Source: Nephrocerus scutellatus
Taxonomy: Eukaryota; Arthropoda; Insecta; Diptera; Pipunculidae
Assembly: GCA_947095585.1 (NCBI GenBank)
Contig: OX352763.1
Span: 49,618,481 to 49,682,480 of the forward strand
DNA length: 64,000 nt
Reading direction: 5' to 3'
Of this stretch, positions 19,588 to 32,350 are shown in pieces (the first letter of the stretch is position 1; the number at the start of each line of letters is the position of its first letter). Both the position numbers and the translations under genes were made by a program. Under the pieces are notes generated by a model. The model had not been told where the DNA came from, searched no databases, and saw only the letters and a program-made list of their open reading frames with translations.

Positions 19588-22500
19588 TTTGGCTTGGTTC
19601 CAAAAATTCCAGACCCTATTGGCCAGATCCCAGAATTTCCATAGGAATAAATCTTATAGTCGCACATTAGTCCTACATTCCGAGTATAGAATAGTTAGAT
19701 AATAGAATTTCATTAGGAACAAATCTTATAGTCGCACATTAGTCCTACATTCCGAGTTTCATACGAATTCCTTGAGAAATGGCTTGGTTCCAAAAAATCA
19801 AGACCCTATGGCCAGATCCCAGATGTTCCATAGGAAACAATCTTATAGTCGCTATTCGCATATTAGTCCTACATTCCGAGTTTCATACTAACCCTTGAGA
19901 AATGGATTGATTCCAAAAATTCCAGACCCTATGGTCAGATCACAGAATTTCCATAGGCACAAATCTTATAGTCGCATATTTGTCCTACATACTGAGTTTC
20001 ATACGAATCCCTTGAGAAAAGGCTTGGTTCCCAAAATTCCAGACCCTTTTAGCCAGATCCCAGAATTTCCATAGGAACAAATGTTATAGTCGCATATTAG
20101 TCTTACATTCTGAGTTTCATACGAATCCGTTGAGAAATGGCTTGGTTCCAAAAATTCCAGACCCTATTGGCCAGATCCCAGAATTTCCATAGGAACAAAT
20201 CTTATAGTCGCATATTAGTCTTACATTCTGAGTTTCATACGAATTCCTTGAGAAATGGCTTGGTTCCCAAAATTCCAGACCCTTTTAGCCAGATCCCAGA
20301 ATTTCCATAGGAACAAATGTTATAGTCGCATATTAGTCCTACATTCCGAGTTTCATACGAATTCCTTGAGAAATGGCTTGGTTCCCAAAATTCCAGACCC
20401 TTATAGCCTGATCCCAGAATTTCCATAGGAACAAATGTTATAGTCGCATATTAGTCCTACATTCCGAGTTTCATACGAATTCCTTGAGAAATGGCTTGGT
20501 TCTCAAAATTCCAGACCCTTTTAGCCAGGTCCAAGAATTTCCATAGGAACAAATGTTATAGTCGCATATTAGTCCTACATTCCGAGTTTCATACGAATCC
20601 CTTGAGAAATGGCTTGGTTCCCAAAGTTCCAGTCCCTTTTAGCCAGATCCCAGAATTTCCATAGGAACAAATGTTATGGTCGCATATTAGTCTTACATTC
20701 TGAGTTTCATACGAATCCCTTGAGAAATGGCTTGGTTCCAAAAATTCCAGACCCAGATCCCAGAATTTCCATAGGAACAAATCTTATAGTCGCATATTAG
20801 TCCTACATTCCGAATTTCATACGAAACCCTTGAGAAATGGCTTGGTTCCCAAAATTCCAGACCCTCTTGGCTAGATCCCAGAATTTCAATAGGAACAAAT
20901 CTTATAGTCGCATATTATTTCTACATTCCGAGTTTCATACGAATCCCTTGAGAAATGGCTTGGTTCCCAAAATTCCAGACCCTATTGGCCAGATCCTAGA
21001 ATTTCCATAGGAACAAATGTTATAGTCGCATATTAGTCCTACATTCTGAGTTTCATACGAATCCCTTGACAAATGTCTTGGTTCCCAAAATTCCAGACCC
21101 TATTGGCCAGATCCTAGAATTTCCATAGGAACAAATCTTATAGTCGCATATTAGTCCTACATTCCGAGTTTCGTACGAATCCCTTGAGAAATGGCTTGGT
21201 TTCCAAAATTCCAGACCCTATTGGCTAGATCCCAGAACTTCCATAGGAACAAATCTTATAGTCGCATATTAGTCCTACATTCCGAGTTTCATACGAATCC
21301 CTTGAGAAATGGCTTGGTTCCCAAAATTCCAGACCCTATTGGCCAGGTCCCAGAATTTCCATAGGCACAAATGTTATAGTCGCATATTAGTCCTACATTC
21401 TGAGTTTCATACGAATCTTTTGAGAAATGGCTTGTTTCCAAAAATTCCAGACCCAGATCCCAGAATTTCCATAGGAACAAATCTTATAGTCGTATATTAG
21501 TCCTTCATTCCGAGTTTCATACGAAACCCTTGAGAAATGGCTTGGTTCCCAAAATTCCAGACCCTATTGGCTAGATCCCAGAATTTCAATAGGAACAAAT
21601 CTTATAGTCGTATATTAGTTCTACATTCCGAGTTTCATACGAATCCCTTGAGAAATGGCTTGGTTCCCAAAATTCCAGACCCTATTGGCCATATCCCAGA
21701 ATTTCCATAGGAACAAATCTTATAGTCGCATATTAGTTCTACATTCTGAGTTTCATACGAATCCCTTAACAAATTGCTTGGTTCCAAAAATTCCAGAGCC
21801 TAATGGCCAGATCCCAGATTTTCCATAGGAACAAATCTTATAGTCGCATATTAGTCCTTGGTTTGATTTGGCTTGGTTCCAAAAATTCCAGACCCTTTTG
21901 GCCAGATGTCAGAATTTCCTTAGGAAGAAATCTTATAGTCGCATATTAGTCCTACATTCCGAGTTTCATACGAATCCCTTGAGAAATGGCTTGGTTCCCA
22001 AAATTCCAGACCCTATTGGCCAGATGCCAGAATTTCCATAGGAACAAATCTTATAGTCGCATATTAGTCCTACATTCCGAGTTTCATACGAATTCCTTGA
22101 GAAATGGCTTGGTTCCCAAAATTCCAGACCCTTTTAGCCAGATCCCAGAATTTCCATAGGAACATATGTTATAGTCGCATATTAGTCATACATTCCGAGT
22201 TTCATACGAATCCCTTGAGAAATGGCTTGGTTCCCAAAATTCCAGACCCTTTTAGCCAGATCCCAGAATTTTCATAGGAACAAATGTTATAGTCGCATAT
22301 TAGTCTTACATTCTGAGTTTCATACGAATCCTTGAGAAATGGCTTGGTTCCAAAAATTCCAGACCCAGATCCCAGAATTTCCATAGGAACAAATCTTATA
22401 GTCGCATATTAGTCCTACATTCCGAGTTTCATACGAAACCCTTGAGAAATGGCTTGGTTCCCAAAATTCCAGACCCTATTGGCTAGATCCCAGAATTTCA

Positions 22501-25500
22501 ATAGGAACAAATCTTATGGTCGCATATTATTTCTACATTCCGAGTTTCATACGAATCCCTTGAGAAATGGCTTGGTTCCCAAAATTCCAGACCCTATTGG
22601 CCAGATCCCAGAATTTCCATAGGAACAAATCTTATAATCGCATATTAGTCCTACATTCTGAGTTTCATACGAATCCCTTGACAAATGTCTTGGTTCCCAA
22701 AATTCCAGACCCTATTGGCCAGATCCTAGAATTTCCATAGGAACAAATTTTATAGTCGCATATTAGTCCTACATTCCGAGTTTCGTACGAATCCCTTGAG
22801 AAATGGCTTGGTTTCCAAAATTCCAGACCCTATTGGCTAGATCCCAGAATTTCCATAGAAACAAATCTTATAGTCGCATATTAGTCCTACATTCCGAGTT
22901 TCATACGAATCCCTTGAGAAATGGCTTGGTTCCCAAAATTCCAGACCCTATTGGCCAGATCCCAGAATTTCCATAGACACAAATGTTATAGTCGCATATT
23001 AGTCCTACATTCTGAGTTTCATACGAATCTTTTGAGAAATGGCTTGTTTCCAAAAATTCCAGACCCAGATCCCAGAATTTCCATAGGAACAAATCTTATA
23101 GTCGCATATTAGTCCTACATTCCGAGTTTCATACGAAACCCTTGAGAAATGGCTTGGTTCCCAAAATTCCAGACCCTATTGGGTAGATCCCAGAATTTCC
23201 ATAGGAACAAATCTTATAGTCGCATATTAGTTCTACATTCCGAGTTTCATACGAATCCCTTGAGAAATGGCTTGGTTCCCAAAATTCCAGACCCTATTGG
23301 CCATATCCCAGAATTTCCATAGGAACAAATCTTATAGTCGCATATTAGTTCTAAATTCTGAGTTTCATACGAATCCCTTAACAAATTGCTTGGTTCCAAA
23401 AATTCCAGAGCCTAATGGCCAGATCCCAGATTTTCCATAGGAACAAATCTTATAGTCGCATATTAGTCCTTGGTTTGGTTTGGCTTGGTTCCAAAAATTC
23501 CAGACCCTTTTGGCCAGATGTCAGAATTTCCCTAGGAAGAAATCTTATAGTCGCATATTAGTCCTACATTCCGAGTTTCATACGAATCCCTTGAGAAATG
23601 GCTTGGTTCCCAAAATTCCAGACCCTATTGGCCAGATGCCAGAATTTCCATAGGAATAAATCTTATAGTCGCACATTAGTCCTACATTTCGAGTTTCATA
23701 CGAATACCTTGAGAAATGGCTTGGTTCCAAAAATTCCAGACCCTTTTGGCCAGATCCCAGAGTTTCCATAGGAACAAATCTTATAGTCGCATATTAGTCC
23801 TACATTCCGAGTTTCATACGAATCCCTTAAGAAATGGCTTGGTTCCAAAAATTCCAGACCCTTTTGGCCAGATGTCAGAATTTTCCTAGGAAGAAATCTT
23901 ATAGTCGCATATTAGTCCTACATTCCGATTTCATACGAATCCCTTGAGAAATGGCTTGGTTCCAAAAATTCCAGACCCTATTGGCCAGATCCCAGAATTT
24001 CCACAGGAATAAATCTTATAGTCGCACATTAGTCCTACATTCCGAGTATAGAATAGATAGATAACAGAATTTCCATAGGAACAAATCTTATAGTCGCACA
24101 TTGGTCCTACATTCCGAGTTTCATACGAATTCCTTGAGAAATGGCTTGGTTCCAAAAAATCAAGACCCTATGGCCAGATCCCAGATGTTCCATAGGAAAC
24201 AATCTTATAGTCGCTATTCGCATATTAGTCCTACATTCCGAGTTTCATACTAACCCTTGAGAAATGGATTGATTCCAAAAATTCCAGACCCTATGGCCAG
24301 ATCACAGAATTTCCATAGGAACAAATCTTATAGTCGCATATTAGTCCTACATACTGAGTTTCATACGAATCCATTGAGAAATGGCTTGGCTCCAAAAATT
24401 CCAGACCCTATTGGCCAGATCCCAGAATTTCCATAGGAACAAATCTTATAGTCGCATATTCGTCCTACATTACGAGTTTCATACGAATCCCTTGAGAAAT
24501 GGCTTGGTTCCCAAAATTCCAGACCCTATTGGCCAGATCCCAGAATTTCAATAGGAACAAATCTTATAGTCGCATATTAGTCCTACATACCGAGTTTCAT
24601 ACGAATCCCTTGAGAAATGTCTTGGTTCCCAAAATTCCAGACCCTCGTACGAATCCCTTGAGAAATGGCTTGGTTTCCAAAATTCCAGACCCTATTGGCT
24701 AGATCCCAGAATTTCCATAGGAACAAATCTTATAGTCGCATATTAATCCTACATTCCGAGTTTCATACGAATCCCTTGAGAAATGGCTTGGTTCCCAAAA
24801 TTCCACACCCTATTGGCCAGATGCCAGAATTTCCATAGGAATAAATCTTATAGTCGCACATTAGTCCTACATTCCGAGTTTCATACGAATACCTTGAGAA
24901 ATGGCTTGGTTCCAAAAATTCCAGACCCTTTTGGCCAGATCCCAGAACTTCCATAGGAACAAATCTTATAGTCGCATATTAGTCCTACATTCCGAGTTTC
25001 ATACGAATCACTTGAGAAATGGCTTGGTTCCCAAAATTCCAGACCCTATTAGCCAGATCCCAGAATTTCCATAGGAACAAATGTTATAGTCGCATATTAG
25101 TCTTACATTCTGAGTTTCATACGAATCCCTTGAGAAATGGCTTGGTTCAAAAATTCCAGATCCCAGAATTTCCATAGGAACAAATGTTATAGTCGCATAT
25201 TAGTCCTACATTCCGAGTTTCATACGAATCACTTGAGAAATGTCTTGGTTCCCAAAATTCCAGACCCTATTAGCCAGATCCCAGAATTTCCATAGGAACA
25301 AATGTTATAGTCGCATATTAGTCTTACATTCTGAGTTTCATACGAATCCCTTGAGAAATGGCTTGGTTCCCAAAATTCCAGACCCTCGTACGAATCCCTT
25401 GAGAAATGGCTTGGTTTCCAAAATTCCAGACCCTATTGGCTAGATCCCAGAATTTCCATAGGAACAAATCTTATAGTCGCATATTAGTCCTACATTCCGA

Positions 25501-27024
25501 GTTTCATACGAATCACTTGAGAAATGGCTTGGTTCCCAAAATTCCAGACCCTATTAGCCAGATCCCAGAATTTCCATAGGAACAAATGTTATAGTCGCAT
25601 ATTAGTCCTACATTCCGAGTTTCATACGAATACCTTGAGAAATGGCTTGGTTCCAAAAATTCCAGACCCTTTTGGCCAGATCCCAGAACTTCCGTAGGAA
25701 CAAATCTTATAGTCGCATATTAGTCCTACATTCCGAGTTTCATACGAATCACTTGAGAAATGGCTTGGTTCCAAAAATTCCAGACCCTTTTGGCCAGATC
25801 CCAGAACTTCCATAGGAACAAATCTTATAGTCGCATATTAGTCCTACATTCCGAGTTTCATACGAATCACTTGAGAAATGGCTTGGTTCCCAAAATTCCA
25901 GACCCTATTAGCCAGATCCCAGAATTTCAATAGGAACAAATCTTATAGTCGCATATTAGTTCTACATTCCGAGTTTCATACGAATCCCTTGAGAAATGGC
26001 TTGGTTCCCAAAATTCCAGACCCTATTGGCCAGATCCCAGAATTTCCATAGGAACAAATGTTATAGTCGCATATTAGTCCTACATTCTGAGTTTCATACG
26101 AATCCCTTGAGAAATGTCTTGGTTCCAAAAATTCCAGACCCTATTGGCCAGATCCTAGAATTTCCATAGGAACAAATCTTATAGTCGCATATTAGTCCTA
26201 CGTTCCGAGTTTCGTACGAATCCCTTGAGAAATGGCTGGGTTTCCAAAATTCCAGACCCTATTGGCTAGATCCCAGAATTTCCATAGGAACAAATCTTAT
26301 AGTCGCATATTAGTCTTACATTCTGAGTTTCATACGAATCCCTTGAGAAATGGCTTGGTTCCAAAAATTCCAGACCCAGATCCCAGAATTTCCATAGGAA
26401 CAAATCTTATAGTCGCATATTAGTCTTACATTCTGAGTTTCATACGAATCCCTTGAGAAATGGCTTGGTTCCAAAAATTCCAGACCCAGATCCCAGAATT
26501 TCCATAGGAACAAATCTTATAGTCGCATATTAGTCCTACATTCCGAGTTTCATACGAAACCCTTGAGAAATGGCTTGGTTCCCAAAATTCCAGACCCTAT
26601 TGGCTAGATCCCAGAATTTCAATAGGAACAAATCTTATAGTCGCATATTAGTTCTACATTCCGAGTTTCATACGAATCCCTTGAGAAATGGCTTGGTTCC
26701 CAAAATTCCAGACCCTATTGGCCAGATCCCAGAATTTCCATAGGAACAAATGTTATAGTCGCATATTAGTCCTACATTCTGAGTTTCATACGAATCCCTT
26801 GAGAAATGTCTTGGTTCCAAAAATTCCAGACCCTATTGGCCAGATCCTAGAATTTCCATAGGAACAAATCTTATAGTCGCATATTAGTCCTACATTCCGA
26901 GTTTCGTACGAATCCCTTGAGAAATGGCTTGGTTTCCAAAATTCCAGACCTTATTGGCTAGATCCCAGAATTACCATAGGAACAAATCTTATAGTCGCAT
27001 ATTAGTCCTACGATTCCTCCTATG
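19588..27024. repeat. Satellite array B inside env, 118-bp monomer with higher-order structure
   Basis: About 7.4 kb of the same 118-bp satellite as array A. Rare variants mark higher-order repeats: AGTCCTTGGTTTG occurs at about 21856 and 23468 (1612 bp apart), with neighbours matching in order. GAGTATAGAATAG occurs at about 19683 and 24045. The array splits env: the 11-bp string ATTCAAAATGA ends the left flank (19577-19587) and begins the right flank (27025-27035). The last segment, CCTACGATTCCTCCTATG, is not satellite. No gene is seen. Confidence 0.95.
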
Positions 27025-27097
27025 ATTCAAAATGAATTCCACTATATCCAATTCAAAATGAACTACGTTATAGTAAACTTTGATAAAAACACTTCTA

Positions 27098-28371
27098 AAG
27101 GGTCCGCCAAATAACTTTTTTTTTTGAAAATGCTATAAAAAAAAACTACTGAATATTTTGTCAAATTTTTTTTATTTGAAAGTACAATCCTTGCGGTTAA
27201 CAATGGAAAATAATTTCATTCAAATGGCTGCCTCGGCTGGCCATGCAGTAGCCTACACGATCGGTCCAATTTTTAAGCACATTATCGATTGTGTGCAGCT
27301 GTATTTCACCAATGGCTTCACGAATATTGTCCTTTAAAGCGTCAATTGTCTCTGGCTTGTCGGCGTAACACTTATCTTTTAGGGCACCCCACAAATAATA
27401 GTCCAACGGTGTCAAATCGCAGCTCCGAGGTGGCCAAACGACATCAGCTCTGCGGCTGATAATGCTATCTTCAAAAATAGGGCGCAAAACATCGAGTGTA
27501 GCTTCGGATGTGTGGCACGTAGCGCCGTCCTGTTGAAACCAAATGTTGCCAATATCCTCCTCTTCAATTTTTGTCAATTTCAAATTTCGTTCAACATGGC
27601 CCGATAACGATCGCCATTGACTGTAACGGCCACTCCTTGCTCATTTTCGAAGAAAAATGGCCCAATTATGCCTCTGGACCAAAATCCGCACCAAACAGTG
27701 ACTCGTTTTGGGTGTACCGGCTTTTCAATGTATGCGTGCGGGTTTTCTGTGCCCCAAATGCGACAATTTTGCTCGTTTACATACCCGCCAAGATCAAAAT
27801 GAGCTTCATCCGAAAAGATGATTTTTTTGGCAAAATCTGTAAGTCGATCGCAGGCCCACTCAGCGAAGCGAAAACGCATTGGATGGTCGGTCGGCTTCAA
27901 CTCCTGAACCAATTGGACTTTGTATGGCGTCATACCAAGGTCTTTATGCAAAATTCGTCTCAATGATGTCTCCGAAATGTTCAATTGTTGAGAACGACGG
28001 TGAATTGATGTTGATGGCGCTTCACGCACACTTTCTGCCGCAGCATCAATATTCTCGGGTGTACGCACTGGTTTTGGCTTTTCACGCTTTGGTTTATCGA
28101 TGAGGATGCCAGTTTCTTTCACTTTTTTCACAAGATAACGAACATACGGAGCTGACGGTGCTTCTCTTCTTCCAAAATCCGTACGCAATTTTCGCACACA
28201 TTCTGCAACATTACCATGATTTTCAAAGTAATGTCGCAATATTTCCCAGCGTTGTTCAAGCGTATACACAACCATATTCGTTCAGCGGAAGGATACAACT
28301 AATTATCTGTCAAATCAGACATGAGCTAAGTGTTACCAACTTTAGTTTATAACTTTAGATGGCGGACCCTT
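27098..28371 (-). mobile_element. DD41D mariner element, copy 3 (both ends present)
   Basis: Inverted repeats AAGGGTCCGCCA (27098) and TGGCGGACCCTT (to 28371), flanked by TA (27096-27097 and 28372-28373). Same env site and orientation as copy 1. The right end differs: CACGAAATAAGCACTAG is replaced by a shorter ACTTTAGTTTATAAC stretch near 28339. Confidence 0.94.
27197..28275 (-). pseudogene. Mariner transposase, frameshifted (copy 3)
   Basis: Same protein as 3867-4943, but near 27575-27590 the sequence for LNEFLFTKIE is changed by small indels. The frame breaks between the N-terminal 231 residues (27580-28275) and the C-terminal part (27197-27583). All three catalytic Asp are encoded, split over the two frames, and the LWG motif is intact. 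Not functional as read. Confidence 0.9.
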
Positions 28372-29182
28372 TATGATCTCACAATCGAAGAAATCAACCA
28401 ATGCACTGCACAAACTGACTCCCTGTTATGTCCGATTACTCATTCTCTTTATGACTTTAATTCTAATCAAGATAATTGTGAAATACAATTATTACGAAGA
28501 GACGCGCATCCTTCGGCTTGCCAAGTGAAGCAATCACCTTTATCTGTAGTTTGGATACAGCTCTCTCAACCTGGCAAATGGTTATTGTCCGCTAAAAACA
28601 AGTATATCATGGACGAGATTTGTGACCAGAAGCTAACAACGCATAAATTTTTGGGAGCAGGAATCGTAGAATTCACAGGCAAATGATATTTACGTAGTAA
28701 AGATCTGACAATATATGGTCAAAATTTAGACAGCACTCTTTTAAGGAATTCTTTCATTCCGATGATAAATTTAACTCTTTTGAAATCTAAAACTAGCACA
28801 ACTTCTACAAACGTAACCCCTATTAAATTGCTTAAGTACAATGAAAACAATAATCTGGCAGAACTTTCTTACCAAGTAGATTTCTTAAAGAAAGAGGAAG
28901 GAAAAGGTTTGCAAAATTTAGATTAGCATGATGCTCATCATTATACAGTAATATATAGTTTGGCTTTAGTGACGTGCATAAACCTGTTGTATATTTATAA
29001 ATACCATTTTAAATTGAAAACCATTGTAACAGAATTAAGACAGCACCAACAGAGAATGAAAACAAACCAAAATCCAATGAAGAAGTTATCGATGGAGTTT
29101 CTGTTGATCAATTAATTGTACTAGAACTAGATAATAACAACGCTAGCCCAAACCCAAGCCCAAGATTCACATTGTCATCATA

Positions 29183-29629
29183 AAAAAAAATATATATAAT
29201 TTAAAGAAGAAAAAAAAATATTTATTAATGTTTAAAATAATTTTTAGAATGTGGAATAGAATCCTAAAAATCAATTAAAATAAGGAATGTCAATCAATTT
29301 CTAGAAATACAGAATAGAATCATAAAATCAATTAAAATAAGGAAATTATTAATGTTTAAAATAAATTTTTAGAAATATAGAATAAAATCATTAAAATCAA
29401 TTATATATTATATATATTGTTTTTCTTTTTTTCTTTCTTGTGTATATATTCATAAAAAAAAAAGTAAAGTAGTCTAATTTTCTCTTGATTTTATGATTCT
29501 ATTCTTAAAATTTAAGATCAATTATATATATAATTTCTAAATACATATTGTACGGTAAAATATGGCTTTTCAACAATTATGTCTCGAATATTCCAACCGT
29601 GGAATTTCCTTCTTCTAAGGGGGGTGGGA
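29183..29629 (+). other. 3' untranslated region with local inversion and polypurine tract
   Basis: AT-rich spacer as upstream of LTR1. About 29400-29515 holds the reverse complement of the segment at about 6095-6200 in copy 1: TTGTTTTTCTTTTTTTCTTT here against AAAGAAAAAAAGAAAAACAA there. It is bounded by CAATTATATATA on both sides. The polypurine tract AAGGGGGGTGGGA lies at about 29617-29629. Confidence 0.7.
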
Positions 29630-30643
29630 TGTAGTGATCGCACTACATGTCGCCTCATCAAACCAACTCTCCTAAATATGATTTTCTTTCCCACGACGTC
29701 AAATGCGACACAATACCAAAAGTACGCCTCATCATCAAACCAACTCTCCTAAATATGATCTTCTTTCCCACGACGTCAAATGCGACACAATACCGAAAGT
29801 ACGCCAAGTACGTTGCAGCGCTCACTTTTCATGTCGAACATAAATATTTCATGTTCATGAGCTCGTCACCCGATATCCGCTTCAGGTATAACATTCAATA
29901 GCGTTTAAAGCTGTGTATAAACAACACTGCAGCTATAATAAAATGCGATCGCTCTGCATTCAATGCTGTGTATATACAACACTGCAGCTATAACGAATAG
30001 CAATACGCTTTCCCAGTTGTTCCATACCGAATACAATACTATACGGCGGAGGATACACACGAAGTCCAAAGTCAAGTACAATTATGAATTGTAGGTATAC
30101 AGAACAAGGGTGAATGGACATCGTCAACGGGATTAGCTGGGTGTATGAACTATATCCAGAGCCATTGACAATTTTATGCTGATGCATTAGTATTGTGTAA
30201 TAATTTACCGACTTAACTGTTTAACCCAATATTATTGGGCAATAATTTAATTGCTTACGCAGTTAATAGTGCATCGCACTATATCTGGAGCATTAATTAT
30301 TTGATTTATCGATATTGGTAAATATTGTTGATGAGTGCATTTCCGTGAACTGCGTTTGGTTTGGGACAAAGATCGTTTGGATTTGAGCATATAAAAGGGG
30401 AGTAAAATTTAGTTGAAAAGTCAGAGTTAATTCGAAGTTTAACCCAGGAAGTAATTCTAGTAGAGGTCGCAGCAAAGCTTAAGACAGCGGGCCTCTCTGG
30501 TAATATATAACCAAAATAAAATAAAATACCTAATTATTTGTAAAATACAAAATAAACGTTTTATTTAAAATTAACTCTCCGCCCAAGTAACTCTTCCCTT
30601 AGTCAAATAAGGAAGCACGGTTACTACCTCCGGCGTTAAAACA
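29630..30643 (+). repeat. Errantivirus LTR 3 (1014 bp)
   Basis: Same start as LTR1; ends GGCGTTAAAACA. It has only one of the two AGGTCGCAGCCAAGC blocks: the text runs from the first block into the end of the second, a loss of about 85 bp between direct repeats. TATA at 30390. It closes the full unit. The following bases (ATGGGAACAAAAA) are not the leader found after LTR1 and LTR2 but the X sequence. Confidence 0.9.
30390..30396 (+). promoter_or_regulatory. LTR3 TATA box
   Basis: TATAAAAGGGGAG, in the same place as in LTR1. Confidence 0.6.
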
Positions 30644-30693
30644 ATGGGAACAAAAAATATAAAACATCTCGAATAGCATAATTTATGACCGGC

Positions 30694-30875
30694 GGTCGTT
30701 CGCCTATGAAAATAAATATGCAATCTAAGCATCATGGGGAAACGAGCGCCGGCCGCTTAGAACGTTAATTACCATTTCCATGCATTGCGCTGATTAAGCG
30801 GCGCATGGAAATGGTAATGAAATAATAAGGTCGTTCGCTTGGAATATGTCAACGCAGCAGCATAGGCGAACGAAC
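30694..30875. repeat. Nested inverted repeats (fold-back) in X
   Basis: Outer arms GGTCGTTCGCCTATG (30694-30708) and CATAGGCGAACGAAC (30861-30875) are inverted copies with one mismatch. Inside is a perfect 16-bp stem, ATTACCATTTCCATGC and GCATGGAAATGGTAAT, around a loop of about 19 bp (about 30770-30820). CGCCGGCCGCTTA and TAAGCGGCGC add a partial stem. It may be a MITE-like fold-back, but no target duplication was found. Confidence 0.6.
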
Positions 30876-31393
30876 CCAAAAACACTTGACGCAGTCGGTC
30901 ATATATTACATACGTACCTACATACACTATGCTGATAAAGCGATATTATGTAAAATATGAATATCGATGAGTAGGCATTCCAGAGTCGATGCATGGTCGA
31001 AAACCAATCAATTATTTGTGTATTAAAGAAGGGAAAAATCCCTGAATAAAATCATCTTCACACCTAACGTTGAACAGTAATCATCGAGTTTTAATTTATT
31101 AAAGCATCATACCAATTCGGTATTCTGACTCCCTAGAGAGCTCCGGCTTTTGGGTTTACGTTGACACGGCAACACGCCTAACGAGTCAGATATCGAGCTT
31201 GGTATCAAAATCCTTCAAAAAATTAACAGCAAAGTTGTTCCAACAAATTAGGACAACTTTACAGTCAATTATTTTCGCTGATACTTAGCTATATTACCTT
31301 TCATTTGTTACCAATTAACCACTAAAGCTCCTTTAAATAACTTAGAAAAATGAATGTGAAAAAACTCTAAACTTTGGATGCTCTTTCTACCTA

Positions 31394-31670
31394 AAGGGGG
31401 CGTTTGCGGAAAACAAGATGGCGATTTTCAAAATCTGCTTAATTTGGGTTTTCATGGGAGGTATGGGGGGCGTGTAAAAAATACCGTAAAACGCTATACT
31501 GGAGATACGCCGAAAATTATTCCTAATACAAGAGTGGGCAATAAACTGATTTGTTTTTATATCATAGGCTATGGCAGTTTTTTTTAACGATTTGCTTGAA
31601 ATTTTGACAGGTCGTTAGTCCGAAATTCCGCGCCATGAAATAATCATGTTTTCGCTTGAGGAGCGTTTCG
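31394..31670 (+). pseudogene. Possible 5' end of a second Tc1/mariner-like element
   Basis: TAAAGGGGGCG at 31394 resembles a TA plus mariner-type inverted repeat. About 250 bp later, ATG near 31646 opens MFSLEERFEILKTYC-stop. This looks like the start of the N-terminal helix-turn-helix of the resident transposase (YTLEQRWEILRHYF). No matching right end was found. The match is short and could be chance. Repeated in the X copies near 39577 and 62884. Confidence 0.3.
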
Positions 31671-32350
31671 AAATATTGAAAACGTATTGTTAACGCCAAC
31701 CGTAATGTTGGCACTTGTAATAAATTAAAAACACAAAACTCAATGAATTATATTTTAACTTAAACTTTATTCTTCTCTATTTTCTTCGTAGTATAGCCGT
31801 GATGTGCAATCGGCTGTTGGAGCATCTCTCGATGGTAAAGTACCTAAAAAGCAAAATACGTTAATCTTGAAACGAGTATTAACAAACCACTATACTTATC
31901 TGTATGTTAAATGAATCAGTGGAAAAATAGGGCGATGGTCCGACAGCATATTGCCAGGCTGGTAGCTATCGTAACTAGAATAAAATAACTATAATTATAC
32001 AATTGTATTTATAAATAGATATTATTCAATAATTATATTTACTTGCCACATAAATCCGGGCAACCATGATGTTTATATCCAAACGTCATTTGCCGTCGAT
32101 AATGTAGTTCGCGTTTGACAGAACTGCGCAAGGGTTTCCATCATTAATTATTGTAACGAAATTCAACCGTTGCGTAATTCATGTCAAACGACCCTTTTGG
32201 AATGGAAAATAACGTTATTGTTGATTGGGTGTGTGGAAGGTATATTTTTATTAGTCTAAATCGTAATGTCATGCAAGCAAGTTGTGCTTCCAGTAAATAA
32301 CTTCAATAAATATTGTTTTATAATTATAAATTATATCTTCGAATTAATTA

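Larger units (their letters stand above)
27025..29182 (+). pseudogene. Env middle and 3' part (copy 3), split by mariner
   Basis: Continues the env half that ends at 19587. A short piece (FHYIQFKMNYVIVNFDKN) precedes the mariner, and the rest follows from 28374 with LTIEEINQC, FLGAGIVEFTG and the membrane anchor near 28965. Breaks: TGA after FTGK (28684) and TAG in LQNLD-stop (about 28924). The tail ends with SPNPSPRFTLSS and TAA near 29182. Each break also differs from copies 1 and 2, so copies decayed separately after duplication. Confidence 0.75.
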
